From Meandrina meandrites (Eukaryota > Cnidaria > Anthozoa > Scleractinia > Meandrinidae), in contig OY855903.1 of NCBI GenBank assembly GCA_963693305.1, forward strand, positions 27,188,955-27,252,954: 64,000 nt of DNA. The letters run 5' to 3'. The position numbers were made by a program, and so were the translations under genes. Positions 36,019-48,791 of the stretch are shown here, piece by piece. Under the pieces are notes generated by a model. The model saw nothing but the letters and a program-made list of their open reading frames with translations, was not told the DNA's origin and ran no database searches. Position 1 is the stretch's first letter. Each line of letters begins with the position of its first letter.

Positions 36019-36137
36019 TTTCCATGGTTTTCTGGTTAGTGTCACTGACATAAAGAACGAAGTTTTCTCCACAGCACTATAGCGGAGCTACAGCGGCCCG
36101 AAGGGCCACAGAGCGAAGCTCCATAACCATGGAAATG
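36019..36137. mobile_element. Short element with TTTCCATGGTT ends
   Basis: TTTCCATGGTT on the left and AACCATGGAAA on the right are perfect 11-bp inverted ends. The interior has small palindromes such as GGCCCGAAGGGCC. Non-autonomous; family unknown. Confidence 0.5.
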
Positions 36138-37216
36138 CATGGATAGAAATAGGAGAATCATGCATTTAATTCTTCATGGTCATCATGGCTAAGCGGCATG
36201 GTTCGCGGGCGCGTGCGCGAGGGCCTGGCGAATGTACGACGACGACATCGTGCACGATGGCGGCCATACTCCATACTCCAGGATTTTGACAGCGGAATTT
36301 CTACAATGGGAGTAGACGATTTATTTCGGCTGTCGAATCTCTCCTGGGCAGTTGCGTACGCCAAGCGTATTTAACAACTTCAACGACAGTATTTTAACAA
36401 ATTGTATAATAACCAGCAAAAATTGTATATGTGGAGCTCCACTTTTAGGCCTGGCTGAATCTATATATTAACAACGATAAATAACTCTAGTTAGCACGGC
36501 GAAAAGATGTCCAAAACAAGATATGATACTGAGTTTGAGAAAGGCAGTCGCATATATTAAAAATCTCCAACTGGCTTTTAAGTCAATTGACCTTCTTTCT
36601 GTAGTAGGATTAGGATTTCACGAAATACCAATCCTGCCAGGAATACGGCGATATCAGTGGTAGTAGACAGGGTGTCTGATTAATTTATTAACTCGAAATT
36701 TGCGTTCAGTAACTTGTCTTACCGTAATTCGTTTTGCATAAATTGTCTACTACAGGCATCACTGTGCTCGAAAAAACATTTTCTCATTCGATCAGAGGGC
36801 ACCCAGACTTTATATTCGATAAACGTGACATATTGATGTTGGCAAATTAGTTACGTTTGCAGCCGATAAGACAATGAAGGAGAATGCTTTGAAAATCGCT
36901 CCAAATAGTACTTGGATTAATGAATTTGAATAAAATGTCTTACCTCATGTTTGACGTGTGTTATTTTGACGTCTCTGTTCTCCTGGAGTGGGTTAGAGCC
37001 GTTTAGACGAGTTTTACTTTCTGAGGGTTTGCTTCCCCTGGGGAGAAACGAAAGGCAGGCGACATTGTTCGCCAATGGTCCGCACGCGAAGCTTCATAAA
37101 TCCCACAAACATGGTCAAGCCCGTAGGGTGGATTCTGTTGAGGGGGTTCTTTTATTTTTTGGGAGGTATATTTTAGCTCCAGAGACGCGAGCCTCTAGGG
37201 GGTGTTTGGGGGCATG

Positions 37217-37235
37217 CCCCCCCCCCCCCCCCCCC
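37217..37235. repeat. Poly-C run
   Basis: Nineteen consecutive C residues just after a G-rich stretch (GGGGGTGTTTGGGGGCATG). Could form unusual G-quadruplex or hairpin structure and is a likely assembly weak point. Confidence 0.8.
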
Positions 37236-38617
37236 AAGGAAATTTTGCAAATTTAGATTCTCTCAAGTGCAATTTCCTGCATTTTGAGATCGTTACTGAG
37301 GTGGGATACATTTTCCTTCAATATTAGCTCTTGGGAAAGTTATTTTCATTTTAAAAAATTCTGAAATATTCAGAAATGAGTGTGTGTATCTAGACAGTTT
37401 TCAAAACACAAATATTAAAATTACATGCAGGGTGGATGAATGTACAAGAAATTGAAAAAATGATGAATTATCTGACATCAATCAACCAATCCAAAAGATA
37501 AGAACTTCTCATAATAATGCCAAAATGTTGCGGCTTCCTCCAATAATCCCGGCAAGGAAGGTAGTCGTCCGTGTAATCGACCAGTCACAGTCTTCTGATT
37601 GTTTTGTGTAAATATTTTTTTGTCTTTTCAACCTCCCAAAAATGCCGACTTCAAAAATACGGGCCTGATGGTCGAATCTCGCCAAAATTGCTACAATACA
37701 GTCGTCGATTTTTTCTCCTAAGGTTCCAAAGTTTATCTAAACCGCCCTAGAAACTCTTTGAGTGCTCTGTTTCCAGTTCTGCTTCGTCTGAATGCGTGCC
37801 CGGTTATCTTGGGGGCAAGATTTGAAATTCTATCTTAGCGACCGCGCCATAGAGACAAAAGTCACCCTCAACCGTGGGGAGGCACAGGGCAATTTGCATC
37901 ATGCAAATTACATCTTGTGATGGTCCGAATACAACGTTTGGGCCGCTTATGATTCGATGTGCCTGTGTGAACCCAATAATAAAAGAAATCATTCTCTCCT
38001 AGAAACTAAATCATAAGAAAAAAACCTTTAGAAACCGCATCTTCCTCCTTGAGTGCCCAAATAATAACCGTTACCTATTTACGAAGCACAGTAGTCAGTC
38101 TTTTTAGTTTTGTGAGACACAAAATAACTGTAATCATTTCTTTTCAAAGCACTTGGCAGGATCCAAAAATAAATGTAAATATCGGAATATATGGAAGAAA
38201 ACTGTTAAAACGTCAAATCACTTTGCTGCAAGAGTCAACTCATTTGTGACCTTAAACTTGACTCTAAAATTCCTAATTAAGGCAGACAACACGGACGTGA
38301 AATAAATACAAACGTCAAAAGACCTTTTTGCATCTGTTTCAAAGCGAGACTTGGTGCACAAGTTTATATCTTCTTACATAATTTCATACGTCTTTATTTT
38401 TTTATTTATTATGTAATCTATTTTTAAGAAACCTTGATGCGACGTCTCAAGACTTTACCTACTAAATTAAACGAAGATGTAGATATTTGGAATGAGTTTT
38501 ACTGGCACGTTTATTGTATTGCAAATCAATGCATTTGCATATGAAAGGCTGTGCATTAGGACTCGTTTTGACACAGAGCTTATCTGTTCACGAAATGATT
38601 AATTCATGATCATCGCC

Positions 38618-38634
38618 GTTGCTACGTAGCAATA
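38618..38634. promoter_or_regulatory. X-box-like palindrome before receptor B start
   Basis: GTTGCTACGTAGCAATA lies about 60 bases upstream of the proposed ATG at 38694 and resembles an RFX X-box. It is only partly palindromic to the consensus. Confidence 0.3.
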
Positions 38635-38693
38635 TTTGAGTCTAGTTTGTATCAGTACAATTGTTTGCCCTCGGTCCCCTGCTGGTTCAGAAA

Positions 38694-38870
38694 ATGATGA
38701 ACTGTAGATTTCTTTTCCTTGTTATTTTTCTCAAAGCACGGGTAAGTAGAACTTTCCTCCCTTTATTTTGAAAAACGTCCTTTATATTGCCGAAAACATA
38801 AACTAAAACCCTATCTTTCAGATATCAAGTTTCCCTTTGAGCGACGACAAATGTGGGGAAGTCTTTACAG
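38694..38870 (+). other. Receptor B: signal peptide exons
   Basis: MMNCRFLFLVIFLKAR, with a hydrophobic core, ends at a CGG|GTAAGT donor. The next exon (38822-38870) encodes ISSFPLSDDKCGEVFT, the likely mature N-terminus. Both ATG codons (38694, 38697) are usable. Confidence 0.75.
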
Positions 38871-41800
38871 GTGGGCGGAGGTTTTACTGTCGGCAGTCAT
38901 TTATTTATTTTAGTTATTATTTTTTGCCTTGAAGTCTTAGAGTATGAAAAGTAACAAGAAGACACTGGTATAAACTTAATAAATCCAGACTAAACTCCAC
39001 ATTTTATTTTTAATAAAAGACCTGGCATTTTCATTTGCATTTATTAAAATCGTATAAATATATCGGCCTTAACTCACAAGTCTAACAAAATAAACTGAAA
39101 ATTACGACCTCTAGCTTTCAGAAACTTCAAGGGAAATTTAAAACAGAAAATTTTGAATAGATTTTTATTGTTACACGACGAAGCATAGAGGTCGAGCACT
39201 TCCTAAGAAATATAAATGGCGCAGTGCATTTATGTTAAGTTGTCGGAGAACCGTTGAATTATGTCAAATAATAAATACATCAATAAACAAAATAAATAAA
39301 CTAGTTATTATGTTTCTGAAAAGGCGCTAGTTCTTCTACAATGCGATCCTATGCATTTAACAACAGAATAAATTTAAGACAAAAATACGCTTTCCCTTCC
39401 GTATAACTTTTTAAGCGAGAAACTTGGCGAGTGGGTGATATTGTACTTGTAAACGCCGTTATCGCGTTTTAAGAATACCAAGTAAACGCTTTAAAGCCAA
39501 ACGCAAATAAACACACTAGTACTTTTTAGTTAAACAATTCTCAGTGTCGGAATCATTAAAGGAAAAGATGCTTAAAGCCAATTTAAGAAAGAACTTGGTT
39601 CATTTTGGAAAGAAAAACGTAATTCAAATCCTCCTTTAATATTGGAGTCAAGACTTTTTTATGACACATGTCAAAACAACTATTGTTTTTTCCGTGGTTG
39701 TGTTATTAGTTCAGAGACCCACCGATCGAGCCGAACAATTTTTGTGACGTGTTTTACCCTTGTTCTTTGATAAATTCGCATATATATCGATAACGTTAGC
39801 AATCACTAAAAGCAACGGAAAGTGTTCCAAATGTGAAGCACAATGGTTTCTTTGTTCTTCTTGAATGGCAGTATTTGGAGATGGAGCAGATGTCTGCAGG
39901 TGTTAGGTTTGGAAATGTTTTTTGCTGTAGTCTTGCATTATAGCACTTACTTGGGTATCAAAAACCAAAACTTACGCAGGTCGAATAAAGCATACTAAGG
40001 CCTATCCCAAAAATGTACAGCTGAGGAAAACAACAAACCTCGAGGACATAAAGAACTATTCATCTAACTGCAAACCTTCAATGAAACACAGGCCTCCACA
40101 AATCATTTACGTGGAGAGACCTTTAACTCAACTGAACAGACTTAAACTGTGAGGCGAACACAGTATTCAGAGGACAAATGTTAATTTTTTCGATAGCTAA
40201 TTTCTTCGGAGTATGTTGTGCTAATTTTAAATTAAAAATTGTGTTCATTTCAAAATTAATACTGTAAATCTGTATAATCTATCTGTCACACTTTCAAAGA
40301 CGTTTCCCTCAAATTAAAAGTCAATCAACTTCCATCTGTCGTCGATAAAACCAGAACATGGAACATTCCGGAAAATAAAGGGAAAAATGCAAAACAAAAA
40401 GTAAGTGTGTGCATATTTATATAAAATGAAGTTTCAATGTATCCGAAAAAATCGTATAAGAAGATATATGGAGTAGGTAACCATTTTCCCGACGTTTGGA
40501 TTGGAACTAAAAGTCGTTCGCGCAGTCTTTCTAGAAAAACAATCCCCGGGCTCCCCGTGTCTTCGCCCAGGGCCTGACTTTCCGTACTTTTACCCCTTTG
40601 TTGCTATTTTTAATGGATTTTTTCTTACAAACAAAGCAGGCAAAAACAGGACACTGTGATCATATGAAAATAGTTCTAAGCGTAGAGAATAGCTTTGTAA
40701 AATTCAAGGCCCAATTGTTCAAGGGGAGGATGACGCTATCCAGCGGATAAATCAGCAGTGCTAACAAAACAAAATATTCCAGAATGTTCCATGTTAAGCT
40801 TACTTTTACAATGTAAAAAGAAATTTTATGGGTTTGTTTAAAAAGATGTAATTTTGCTGTTCTCTGTTCAGTTAAAGTTCGCAAAATATCGTACTTCCCG
40901 CGAGCTACGTTTTACGACTATTTTGCAGAATGCAAAATAGGAGTAACGTAGCTGAAGGCTGCAGACTCACTCCTTCCCTCCTTCGATTTCTGTTGAACAT
41001 TTTGTGAATCCACTGACTACAATAGTTATAGGGCTTGTGCATAAATTGCGAATTCAGCTATGGCATAAAACATAACAAATGTCCAATTACTGGTCAACAA
41101 GTTGGGATCATTTTCTTGACATAAGTGGTTACCATGATATCGTGACAAAAGTGGTAATTTTTTAACATTTTAGGTGGCTCTGAACCCCTCTGATAGAATA
41201 TTTTTAACTTTGCCAAAATTGCTGATCATAATTCAATAATAAAAAGTATGGAGATCACCGAGCTCATTTTTGAGTTAGTAGCACTGAAAGCTTAAATTAA
41301 GGGTGTTTTTGATTAACAGGTTTTACTATTACTATTGTAACCACTGCTGTCAAGAAAATGATCACAACTTGTTGGCTAAGATTGGGAATTTGTCTCATAC
41401 CATTACTGTAATAGCAACTGATAAAGAGTTGTAGTACTGACCGATCAAAGGATTAGGCCTGGAAAGGCTGAAAACCGTTATTAGTCACCTTAATACTTAT
41501 AGGCAACTTTTGGATAGTGCTTGCATTTTTAACACAAGCTAAATCCGGGGAAAAACTATAGCTTAAGAAATCTTGAATGTCCATGGGTAACACGTTTATT
41601 TATCTCAAAAAATCAAATAGCCAGAATACTAATTTATTTGTTACTTTTTCCTGTAATGCACCTTTTTTTAAGCAATGTGTACCAAAAACCCTGGATGGCA
41701 ATCTCGTCCACATGGTGATATGTCTTGGATTTGTCGTGGAAGATTTGGAATAATAAAGTTGAACTGTACCGGTATTGAAAACAACAGGACAGCACAAACT

Positions 41801-44800
41801 ATGCATTCGTGCTGTAAAGCAACAGTAAGCCATCAGGGCAAAGAAGAAACATTTCAAAGAGGTATGGTTGAAATGCTTGTTTTTGAAACTTTTCACTTCC
41901 CCCATTGTTTTAAATTACATTGCTTAAACGAGTTTCTTTAATTCTTTTTTAAAGTCACCTGTACAATGAATTGTTCAAACTGTGGGCATGAAGCAGCTTC
42001 CCTTGTGTCACATGACATGTGGCAATGTCAGTGGAGCAAAGCGAGTCTTGTGGTCGACAGCCAGGGGCATATGGAACTTTACGCCCTGTGTAATGAACCG
42101 ACTCGCCCTTTAGCTATAGGCCATTGTAAGTGACCAAAACAAATGAGGTATAATTGAGAATAATTTAGTATGTCGTTATAATATCAAGCAAACAGTTGGC
42201 AAGAAAATGTCTTGATAAAGGATCAAATGTTTACAAATAACATTGTCTTGCATTATTTAGTAAGAAATGTTTATATTTGGATATTGGGAAAGAAAAGGGC
42301 TAAATAAGGCAAAGGTAAAGTCTGTATACGAGCCTAGTGGCCCATCAGGCCGGAGCTTATCCCGGTTTCCGTAGTATGAAGCGACTAGGAGTATTTCTAT
42401 TCCCCCTGGATGGGTGCTAGTCCTTCACAGAGTTACCCCCAGTAGTACATTTGCCGGTACCCATTTATACACCCAGGTGGAGAGAGGCACTATGAGAATA
42501 AAGTTTATGCCCAAGGACACAACGCAGTGCCCTGGCCAGGGCTCGAACCCGGACCGCCCGATCTGGAGTCCAACGCACTAACCATCAGGCCACCGCGCCT
42601 CCCACAAGGGCTAAATAAGCACAAGATTAATTTTTCAATTTCTAGGTGCTGAAAGTATCACTCATAAGAGTGGAAGAAAACACTCAAATCAGGTTAGTGA
42701 CGAGAAACATGAAAGTAACTGCCATCTTACAGCTTACAAAATTACTACTGAAATCGCAACATTGTAAATTACAAATGAGACACGGCATTTATGGAAAACA
42801 GGGTCAGGTTAATGCTTAGGTTAGGATTCACTAGCTTATTTATATTATAGAGTATTTACAATAGACTGTTTATTAGTAGTTATTTAAGTATTAGTTTTTA
42901 TTATAACTTATTATAGACACCCCCCAGAAACTAGCTGATGTTTCTGACCGTGTATAATTACACAAACAAGATATAAAATAAATAAAATTAAATAATCGTT
43001 ATATATATTTATTCGTATAGCTCGAATATTTTACCTTTTGAAGTGACATTTAGTGGAAGCATCTACGTATGACTGATATTAAAACAAAAAAAAGTTGTCT
43101 GGTTTGCATCATTAACAGCCGAGATATAAGCACTTATGTACAACGTGCTCATACATTCTCTCTGTTAAGTGTGCCCATACATTCTCTGCATGAATGTGTA
43201 ACTAAAAAGATTAAATAATCATACAGCTCGAATATTAAGTCATTTGATCTAAAACTTGGACGCCTTTTGACCTAAAATTTGGAGAGAAGTATCTCTGTGT
43301 GACTCTTATAATCCTACGTTTTTGTTCTTGGTGAAGATCATTTAAGAACCGAGAAATTTGCAATTCTGTGCAACGTGCTCATTCGATGTCCGTAAATTGC
43401 TGTGCAATTATATAAATCATGTCTGCGATTAAATAATTCTACAGCCCGAATATTACACCTTTTGACCTTATATTTGCAGTATAATATCTCTGTATGAGTC
43501 TTATTAACCCTATGTTTTTGTTTTTGGGGTAAATCATTTATGAGCCGTGAAATAGAGAGCAGTTCTTTGGAAGACGCGCCATTTGCCCAGTCGTTAGTTC
43601 AAATCTGGACGGTAGCATCACAGGCTTACCATCCTATGTTTGTGAGGTCACAGCATGCCCCATATAAATATTCAAATTTTCTCACCTATCGCTATTGTAA
43701 ATATCTAAGCTTCCTAAAATCGACTTTTACAGCTGTTCATTTGCAATAACATGATTTAAAAGTATTTTAGCAGTGTTTAACTTTGCTTTTATGCAGTTCT
43801 TTGGATTATCTGAGGCGTGCGATAGCAGTTCAGTTTTCGACTCGTATATAGAATACTCACTAATATTTACACATGGAATGCAACTTCCATGATCCATAAA
43901 CGCCTCCGGAATGTAGCCGAAAAAATATCTTTCCCCTACTCACTTTAGTAAGAGCTCCCTGTCCTCGAAAGAACAGTCTTTGAAATGAGTTTAAAAAAAA
44001 ATATGCAGAAACGCAATGCTTCTGAGATCTTCTGAGTTTCACATAAATGCGGTTATTTCATCAAATGTGAAAGGAAATCAGCAGGCAGAAATGATTGGTG
44101 CCTTGATGGAATAGAAAGAGGACTTTTCAATCCAAATTCGTTTGACACAGCCCGAAAAGACTTCTGGTCGGTTAGCGCTGCACGAAGAATAGAAATTCAT
44201 GGCAGCTGAGATTGAAAAAATAATATATCTTCGTTTTGCTTTGCTTCGCCGTATTAGAAACAGGGCCTGGAAAAGGCATAAATTTTGTTGGTACTTACAG
44301 TTTTCGCTGTGGAAAGGAGAATGTCATGTGTACACGAAGTCATTAAAGCTCGTCCGGACACTCTGTTTATAACTTTCATCGAATCAGCATTTCCGCGCGG
44401 TAGCAAGCCTCTTCTCGACATACCGTAAATGATCTAATAAACGCCCACTCTCAAATAAACGCCTGGTATCTAATAAGCGCCCCCCCCCCCCCCCCCTTGA
44501 GGTACAAAGGTTGTATTAGACGCTCCCCTCTAATAACACTAATAACGCCCCATGTCTAATAGACGATTGGATAAGCCCCCTACTCACAAGCTCTGTTTTC
44601 TACCTTACTCTGCGAGTAAACTACTCGTCTTTTTTGTTTTGTTGACGTTCAAGTGAAATAGACGCCTCTCTCTACTAAACACCTCATATCCATTTAAATA
44701 ACGCCCCTACTAGGACCCTAAAATTTAATAGACGCCCTGGGCGTTTATTTGATTATTATTATTATGTGGTCATTTTGCTACGAGCGAATATTCTTGCAGA

Positions 44801-47800
44801 CTGGTTTACGCCATGGCGGACCTCATTTAAGTTGTCTTTTGTTCAAAATTTTGCCCTTTATGTGATGAACACCTAATTGCAATGTGCCCTCGTCCAATTA
44901 AGGATTAATTTCACTTGCATTTTCAAAGTTTTCCAAATTGCCGTCGTCGCTTCGTCACTGGGGCAATTTTGTGGCAACTTTGAAAATGCGCGTGAAATTT
45001 ATCCTTAATTTCCCTCGGGCCCATGCGATTTACATATATAAATTGCACCAAACACCTCCAGGACGATACAACAAAGCGCTAAACTATTGACAGCGGTATC
45101 TAAGGTTTATTCCTGTAGTTCCTCGACAATTCAGTGCTCTCTCGTTCCGAATATATTTGCAAGAAACACTGCCGTACTTTTCAAGTTTTCGAACGTTCGA
45201 CAAACAAGTTGTTTCTGGTGTCTTCTTATCAGTTGAGTTGTCTTTGTATGTTCACAAACTTTAAAACTTCATAACTGTTTGTATTTCAAATAAATACTCA
45301 ACCGTACGCAATTTCATGCTTTCACGGTAACAAACTGTGCAAATTATCGAAGAAGTAAAGCATTTTAAGCCCGGATTCACGTCTCTATCAATCAACAGTC
45401 GGGTCAATGGCCAAACTGTTTTTGAACGCCAATAAACTTGGCTTGTCTTTTTCCTGCGGCGCGCTCCCGTCAAATGAGGCCAGTTGTGTTTGACTTGATT
45501 ATATTTCCCAGAGTGAGAATTATGATAAAATATGTTATTATTTTTGCGGTCCATACTACAAGATACCGACCCGCACGTTTTGCCCCGTTGATAAATGGCC
45601 CGCGTCCTTCGCGCTTGCGTCATAAATCGATGGGGAAAAACAGGGTCCGTATTTTACAGTACGGACCTCAAACTCGACTGACAAAGAGGTATTTCTGACA
45701 GCTCAGCTAGAACCTCTCTTGAACTGTTAATGACGCGATCGAACAATAGCCATTCTGCGCGATGATCTTTTCACTCATGAAATTTTGATAGCAATTAACT
45801 TTTCCCACTTTCTGAGCATTTACTGGGTAAACAGAATGACATAAAAATGGACCAAGATGCATAAATTGTTAAAATGTGACATATTAGGAGTTCTATTAAT
45901 AACTTCAATTTAAATTGACCACACCATGGAAAGCGTGTATTAGCGCTTCTTCGAAAGGCGAAGAACGTTTCCATTCCTATATTTGGGATGAAATGAGCCT
46001 CAACATCGGAGTGAACGTATTTTTTGCTCTTTTCGTGTTGCTAGGAGTTAGGGTAAAAGTTCAGTCCCACTTTTGTGAAATTTGTGTTGAATGTATTTTA
46101 GGCTATCGCTCTGTGGTAATTCAAATATTCTTATTCAGATTAGAAGCTTACCTCAACAGAAGAGATGCAGAATATCTACCCTGTCTACAGGTAAGACTCG
46201 TATCGAAATTTTAAAGCATTTCCATGGCATCAATGTCAAACGTAAAGGAAAAATGTATTTCTACACGTACGGCATTAAATTGAACCATCCACAAGTGTAC
46301 AGTTGAAGCCCCTGGGCTGTTGAACTTACACTTGCCGCGAATAATGGAAGCGACCAGGTGAAGTAAAAAAGATATCAGTATACAAATTTGTTAGTGTTAG
46401 GAGCCGGGCTGTGTATAAGAATAGAAAGAAATATAATTTCTTTTGTGGTTCTGTTATCTTCTCAAACTTCCACGTTCTTTAATTCTGTATATCATTATTC
46501 CTGGAGAAGTTCATGTGGTGTTTTGTTGTTGTGATATTCTTATCATTTCAAGTTAGTTTATTGCGGGAAAATTTGCGCGGAGACTGTAATTATTTATTCC
46601 TTGAACAAGGTAATAAAACATCGATATTAAGAGTAGCTGAAAATTCAAGCAGCTGTCACAAGGCTTCCTAAATTAGGCAAAACTGAAATATTTTTCCTTG
46701 AACCGCATTAAAGAATGAGTAAAATCACATTTTGATTTACGATCAACATTCTCTACAAAAGCTGCGGTATTTTATCTTCAGTTTTTAAGTTCATGTAAAT
46801 CCGTCATCAGTCCAGTTACTGACTAGAACGTTCTTAAAACACAAACTGACAGGTTCACAATTTGCATATGCACAATTTCATTCAGCATTTATTACGCAGC
46901 GTTCTGGACAGATAATTTCAAGCTGCGATGCGTAAACGAGTACGTGCGTGAAATACAAATAATAAATGTGCCAACATGGTGAGTTCAAATTAAACAACAC
47001 CTAATTAAAATAAAAAAAGAAATAACAAGTGGTTCCACCCAGTGAGTTCAAATTAAACAACATGCAATTTTCTTGTCGTTTCGGGGTCCCACAGTGATGG
47101 TCATAAGAACAACTGTTTAACATCCCCTGCTTTGATATCCAGCACGATTAAGGAAATGATTTTTTTATTAATATGTGGGATGCATGTTGGTTAAGAATCG
47201 TTTAGAAAGGTCCTGCCTTTTTCAAAATATCAATATTTCATAGGAAATTGTTTATTTTTCTCGCGTAGACATCCCTATGGCTTGATTAGACTTTCGTTAA
47301 TTTGCATAGGTGTTTTCACAGTGCAGTATCATGCCATCCAGGCATAAACACTCCAATTCAGAATTCAGTCAACTGAACATACGGGACACTTTCTTCTATC
47401 AATAATCGATAGGAAATTGTTTTAATTAGACTTTCCTTCAGCTTGATAAGACTTTTCTTCAGCTGTTTCCTCAGCTCAGTAATATGATATACCGTCATTA
47501 ACACTCAAATTGCTTCGACAAAAGGCTCTGCCAACATAAAAATTCACCTAAACTTACTATCGCCACCATAAGCATAACTTAAGCAGCTCCAAACGAGCTG
47601 CGAATTCACACGGCTTATTTCCGTTTATTACCTGAACGTATATAATTCGCTTTTATTATACAGACAGCTATTCTAGGAAGCTCCTTGTCGGAACTAAGTG
47701 TCAAGCTTTCGCGACGACATCAAATGGTAGTCTGGGTATTCATTTAAATTTTGGGTATCGGTGAACGACTGCTCTACAAGGTTATATTTTATATGAAGTA

Positions 47801-48708
47801 CTTCATGGCCCTTAACATGTTTTTCTTGGGTTGTTTTTTTTTTTATTTTCGCCTTTTGCGAAATAATTGACTGAGACACTGAGCATGAAGAGAGCTCCTT
47901 GTTTTTTGTTTTGTTTTGTCTCTTTTTTTTTTTCAATAATTTCGCAAACGTGCATTTATATAACGAGGGAGATAGGAAATGCTTGTGCAGAGGAAACAGG
48001 TAATTACAAACTCGATCAAAGATGCAATGTTTTGTGGATCTCTATCTTGTGTGTAAATATACTCTTTGGTGGAAAGAAGATTAGATATTAAAATGAGATT
48101 TTTGCATTTCAAAAAGACAACAACGACAACGGGTATAAATAAATTATTAATGTTATATTTAACAATTATTCCACAAGCGCGCGTTGGCTATATAACGATC
48201 TCATATCCAACAGGCGCGAGTGGAATAATTGTTTTATTAAAAACGCCCAAACCAATTGCAATATTTGAGTTTCCCAGCCTTTTTCATTGACGCGTATCGG
48301 CTACGAAATTTGTGGTCAATGGTATATGAGCTCATATACCATTGTTTGTTAGCCAATCAGAAGTCAGGAATTGCAATATACCATTGCTAGTTTTTAATAA
48401 ATCACCTTATCCTCTCTAACTGAATATCCTCTCTAGCTGAATATGGAGGCAGCGTGGCCCAGTGGTTAGGGCGCTGGACTTGTAATCCGGAGGTCCCGGG
48501 TTCAAATCCTCCTCCCTGCCACCACTAGATGGATTTGTCTTCGGTGGTCCCGAATTCAACTCCTCCACGCTTTGTATATAGCCAACTGGTCAGCCTCCTG
48601 CCAGTTGGGATTTTTAACAAGTTTCTGTTTGATTTATAATATTTGTTTGCTTATTTACAGTGTCCTCAATTAGTACAGCCGTGCTAAATACATTGACACT
48701 TAAATAAA

Positions 48709-48791
<83 letters not shown>

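Larger units (their letters stand above)
34498..38693. other. Intergenic spacer between the two receptors
   Basis: No supported gene. It contains imperfect inverted repeats at about 34693-34815 (ATTCGC arms around GTGCGAAACGCGAAGAGA), a CTA microsatellite near 35622-35637, an inverted-repeat element at 36019-36137, a CpG-rich stretch at 36160-36370 and a poly-C run at 37217-37235. The minus-strand frame at 36158-36364 overlaps the CpG-rich stretch but has no recognisable product. Confidence 0.55.

Noticed and set aside
36158..36364. Minus-strand open frame in a CpG-rich stretch, possible first exon
   Set aside because: No downstream exons or known domain found; adjacent to a mobile-type element.
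45261..45698. Overlapping open frames on both strands
   Set aside because: No domain or splice support, inside a receptor B intron; probably repeat-derived.
48445..48520. Possible threonine tRNA gene
   Set aside because: The T-stem does not pair and the acceptor stem has mismatches, and it continues into a SINE body with an ATTT tail.
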